Both the position numbers and the translations under genes were made by a program. This document shows positions 63,432-64,000 of a DNA stretch of 64,000 bases, in pieces (the stretch's first letter is position 1; every line of letters begins with the position of its first letter). The notes under the pieces were generated by a model. It was not told where the DNA came from, searched no databases, and was given only the letters and a program-made list of their open reading frames with translations. Source of the stretch: JAPPHA01 sp965242975. Lineage in GTDB: Bacteria > Pseudomonadota > Alphaproteobacteria > Rhodobacterales > Rhodobacteraceae. Where the stretch lies: contig CBDETS010000007.1 in NCBI GenBank assembly GCA_965242975.1, positions 4,092,001 through 4,156,000 on the forward strand. The letters run 5' to 3'.

Positions 63432-64000
63432 TCAGGTGCGCGGCGTGAAGGTACAGTTCCACTCGCCATGGAAGCCCGTCCGCCGGATCGATAGTCCGCT
63501 CATCTGGTCGTCGGTGACCTTGACGCCGGTGGCGTAGTCGTTCTCGTCGATGTCGGAACGGATGGTCAGGCCGACCCCAGTGGTCGTCGCGGCAATCAGG
63601 TTGACGACCACCTCGTTGCTGACAAGCGGCTTCCCCCGCCAACTCTGGGTGACGTGGCAGAACATCCGGCGCCCTGTCTTGTCCACTTGCTGGTCCCCGG
63701 CGGAAAGTGGCAGACCGAGATGGCCAGCCCCGGTTCATCGGCGAGACGCTGGACTTCCAGCTTCCACAGCCGGTTGCGGCTGCTGTGGGAGCCGCTGCCG
63801 TCGGCGGTGATCAGCAAACGACGGGCATCCGGGTAGAGCGGAGAACCCACCCGCTTCCACCAGCGCCCGTATGGTCTCGACCACGAGTTCCGCCGTGTCG
63901 CGGGTGATGTTTCGCTCTTCGCCGATTCTGTCGATGAAATCGCGTTGCGTTTCGAGGAAATCGATTTGTCCCTCTTTGTCGTCAAGGAGTTCCTCGAAGT
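63432..64000 (-). pseudogene. ISAzo13-family transposase remnant, truncated by window end
   Basis: Minus-strand pieces give the C-terminal part of an ISAzo13-type transposase. WWKRVGSPLYPDARRLLITADGSGSH carries an Asp of the DDE triad and is followed by ISVCHFPPGTSKW. After a one-base shift come MFCHVTQSWRGKPL and VNLIAATTTGVGL, ending in GFHGEWNCTF. The usual Glu after SKW (K-x-EHR) is replaced (KTGRRMF). A further frameshift near 63860 precedes WWKRV. At least two shifts and the lost Glu mark it as dead. The N-terminal part lies beyond 64000. Confidence 0.8.

Noticed and set aside
1..64000. CRISPR arrays, tRNA, rRNA or riboswitches
   Set aside because: No regularly spaced repeats, tRNA-like cloverleaf or known RNA motif was noticed on reading; a covariance-model scan was not possible.

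Overview
The window reads as a high-GC alphaproteobacterial chromosome. This is inferred from protein style: Rhodobacterales/Rhizobiales-type phosphonate genes, large family-5 binding proteins and hydantoinase operons. I see no rRNA, tRNA, CRISPR array or replication gene. Nearly all of it is uptake and catabolism of small organic nitrogen and phosphorus compounds, with several decayed genes and insertion-sequence remnants between the operons.

0.5-12 kb (minus strand): a histidine-ammonia-lyase-like gene with an ornithine-cyclodeaminase-like partner, a GFA-fold protein, a MOSC protein and a LysR regulator. Upstream lies a seven-gene run: an Ssu/Tau-type ABC importer, an FAD oxidoreductase, a class III CoA-transferase, an enoyl-CoA hydratase and a ferredoxin. 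12.3-17.8 kb (plus strand): an intact 2-aminoethylphosphonate (AEP) degradation operon, phnW-phnA-phnY plus a PbfA-like PLP lyase. 18-26.2 kb: a coiled-coil membrane protein and a five-gene Dpp/Opp-type importer with a strong hairpin behind its binding-protein gene.

26.3-45.6 kb is the most interesting part. A sulfatase / phosphonate-monoester-hydrolase-like gene starts at 26332, breaks off at the codons for Phe-Gly, and resumes at 44845 with Gly-Tyr-Thr-Asp-Thr. A 7-bp direct repeat (TTGGATA) lies at both breakpoints. The 18.2 kb between them therefore looks like a discrete inserted island. It carries a second AEP operon (phnY2 and phnA2 intact, phnW2 dead) with its own LysR gene. It also carries an EamA transporter gene interrupted by an ISKra4-family element with 9-bp target duplications. 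The rest is a second catabolic operon: a URO-D-family protein, a hydroxypyruvate-isomerase-like protein, a zinc alcohol dehydrogenase, a GabT-like transaminase and a CUT1 ABC importer, with another LysR gene. No integrase was recognised.

45.9-50.5 kb: a polysaccharide flippase, a NUDIX hydrolase, a small hypothetical protein, a degraded higBA toxin-antitoxin pair and a PPP-type phosphatase. 50.7-63.2 kb: an XRE-cupin regulator followed by a tightly packed operon with a second Dpp-type importer, one HyuA, two different HyuB subunits and an Asp/Glu/hydantoin racemase, which suggests import and opening of hydantoin- or oxoproline-like rings. The window ends in a frameshifted ISAzo13-type transposase remnant.
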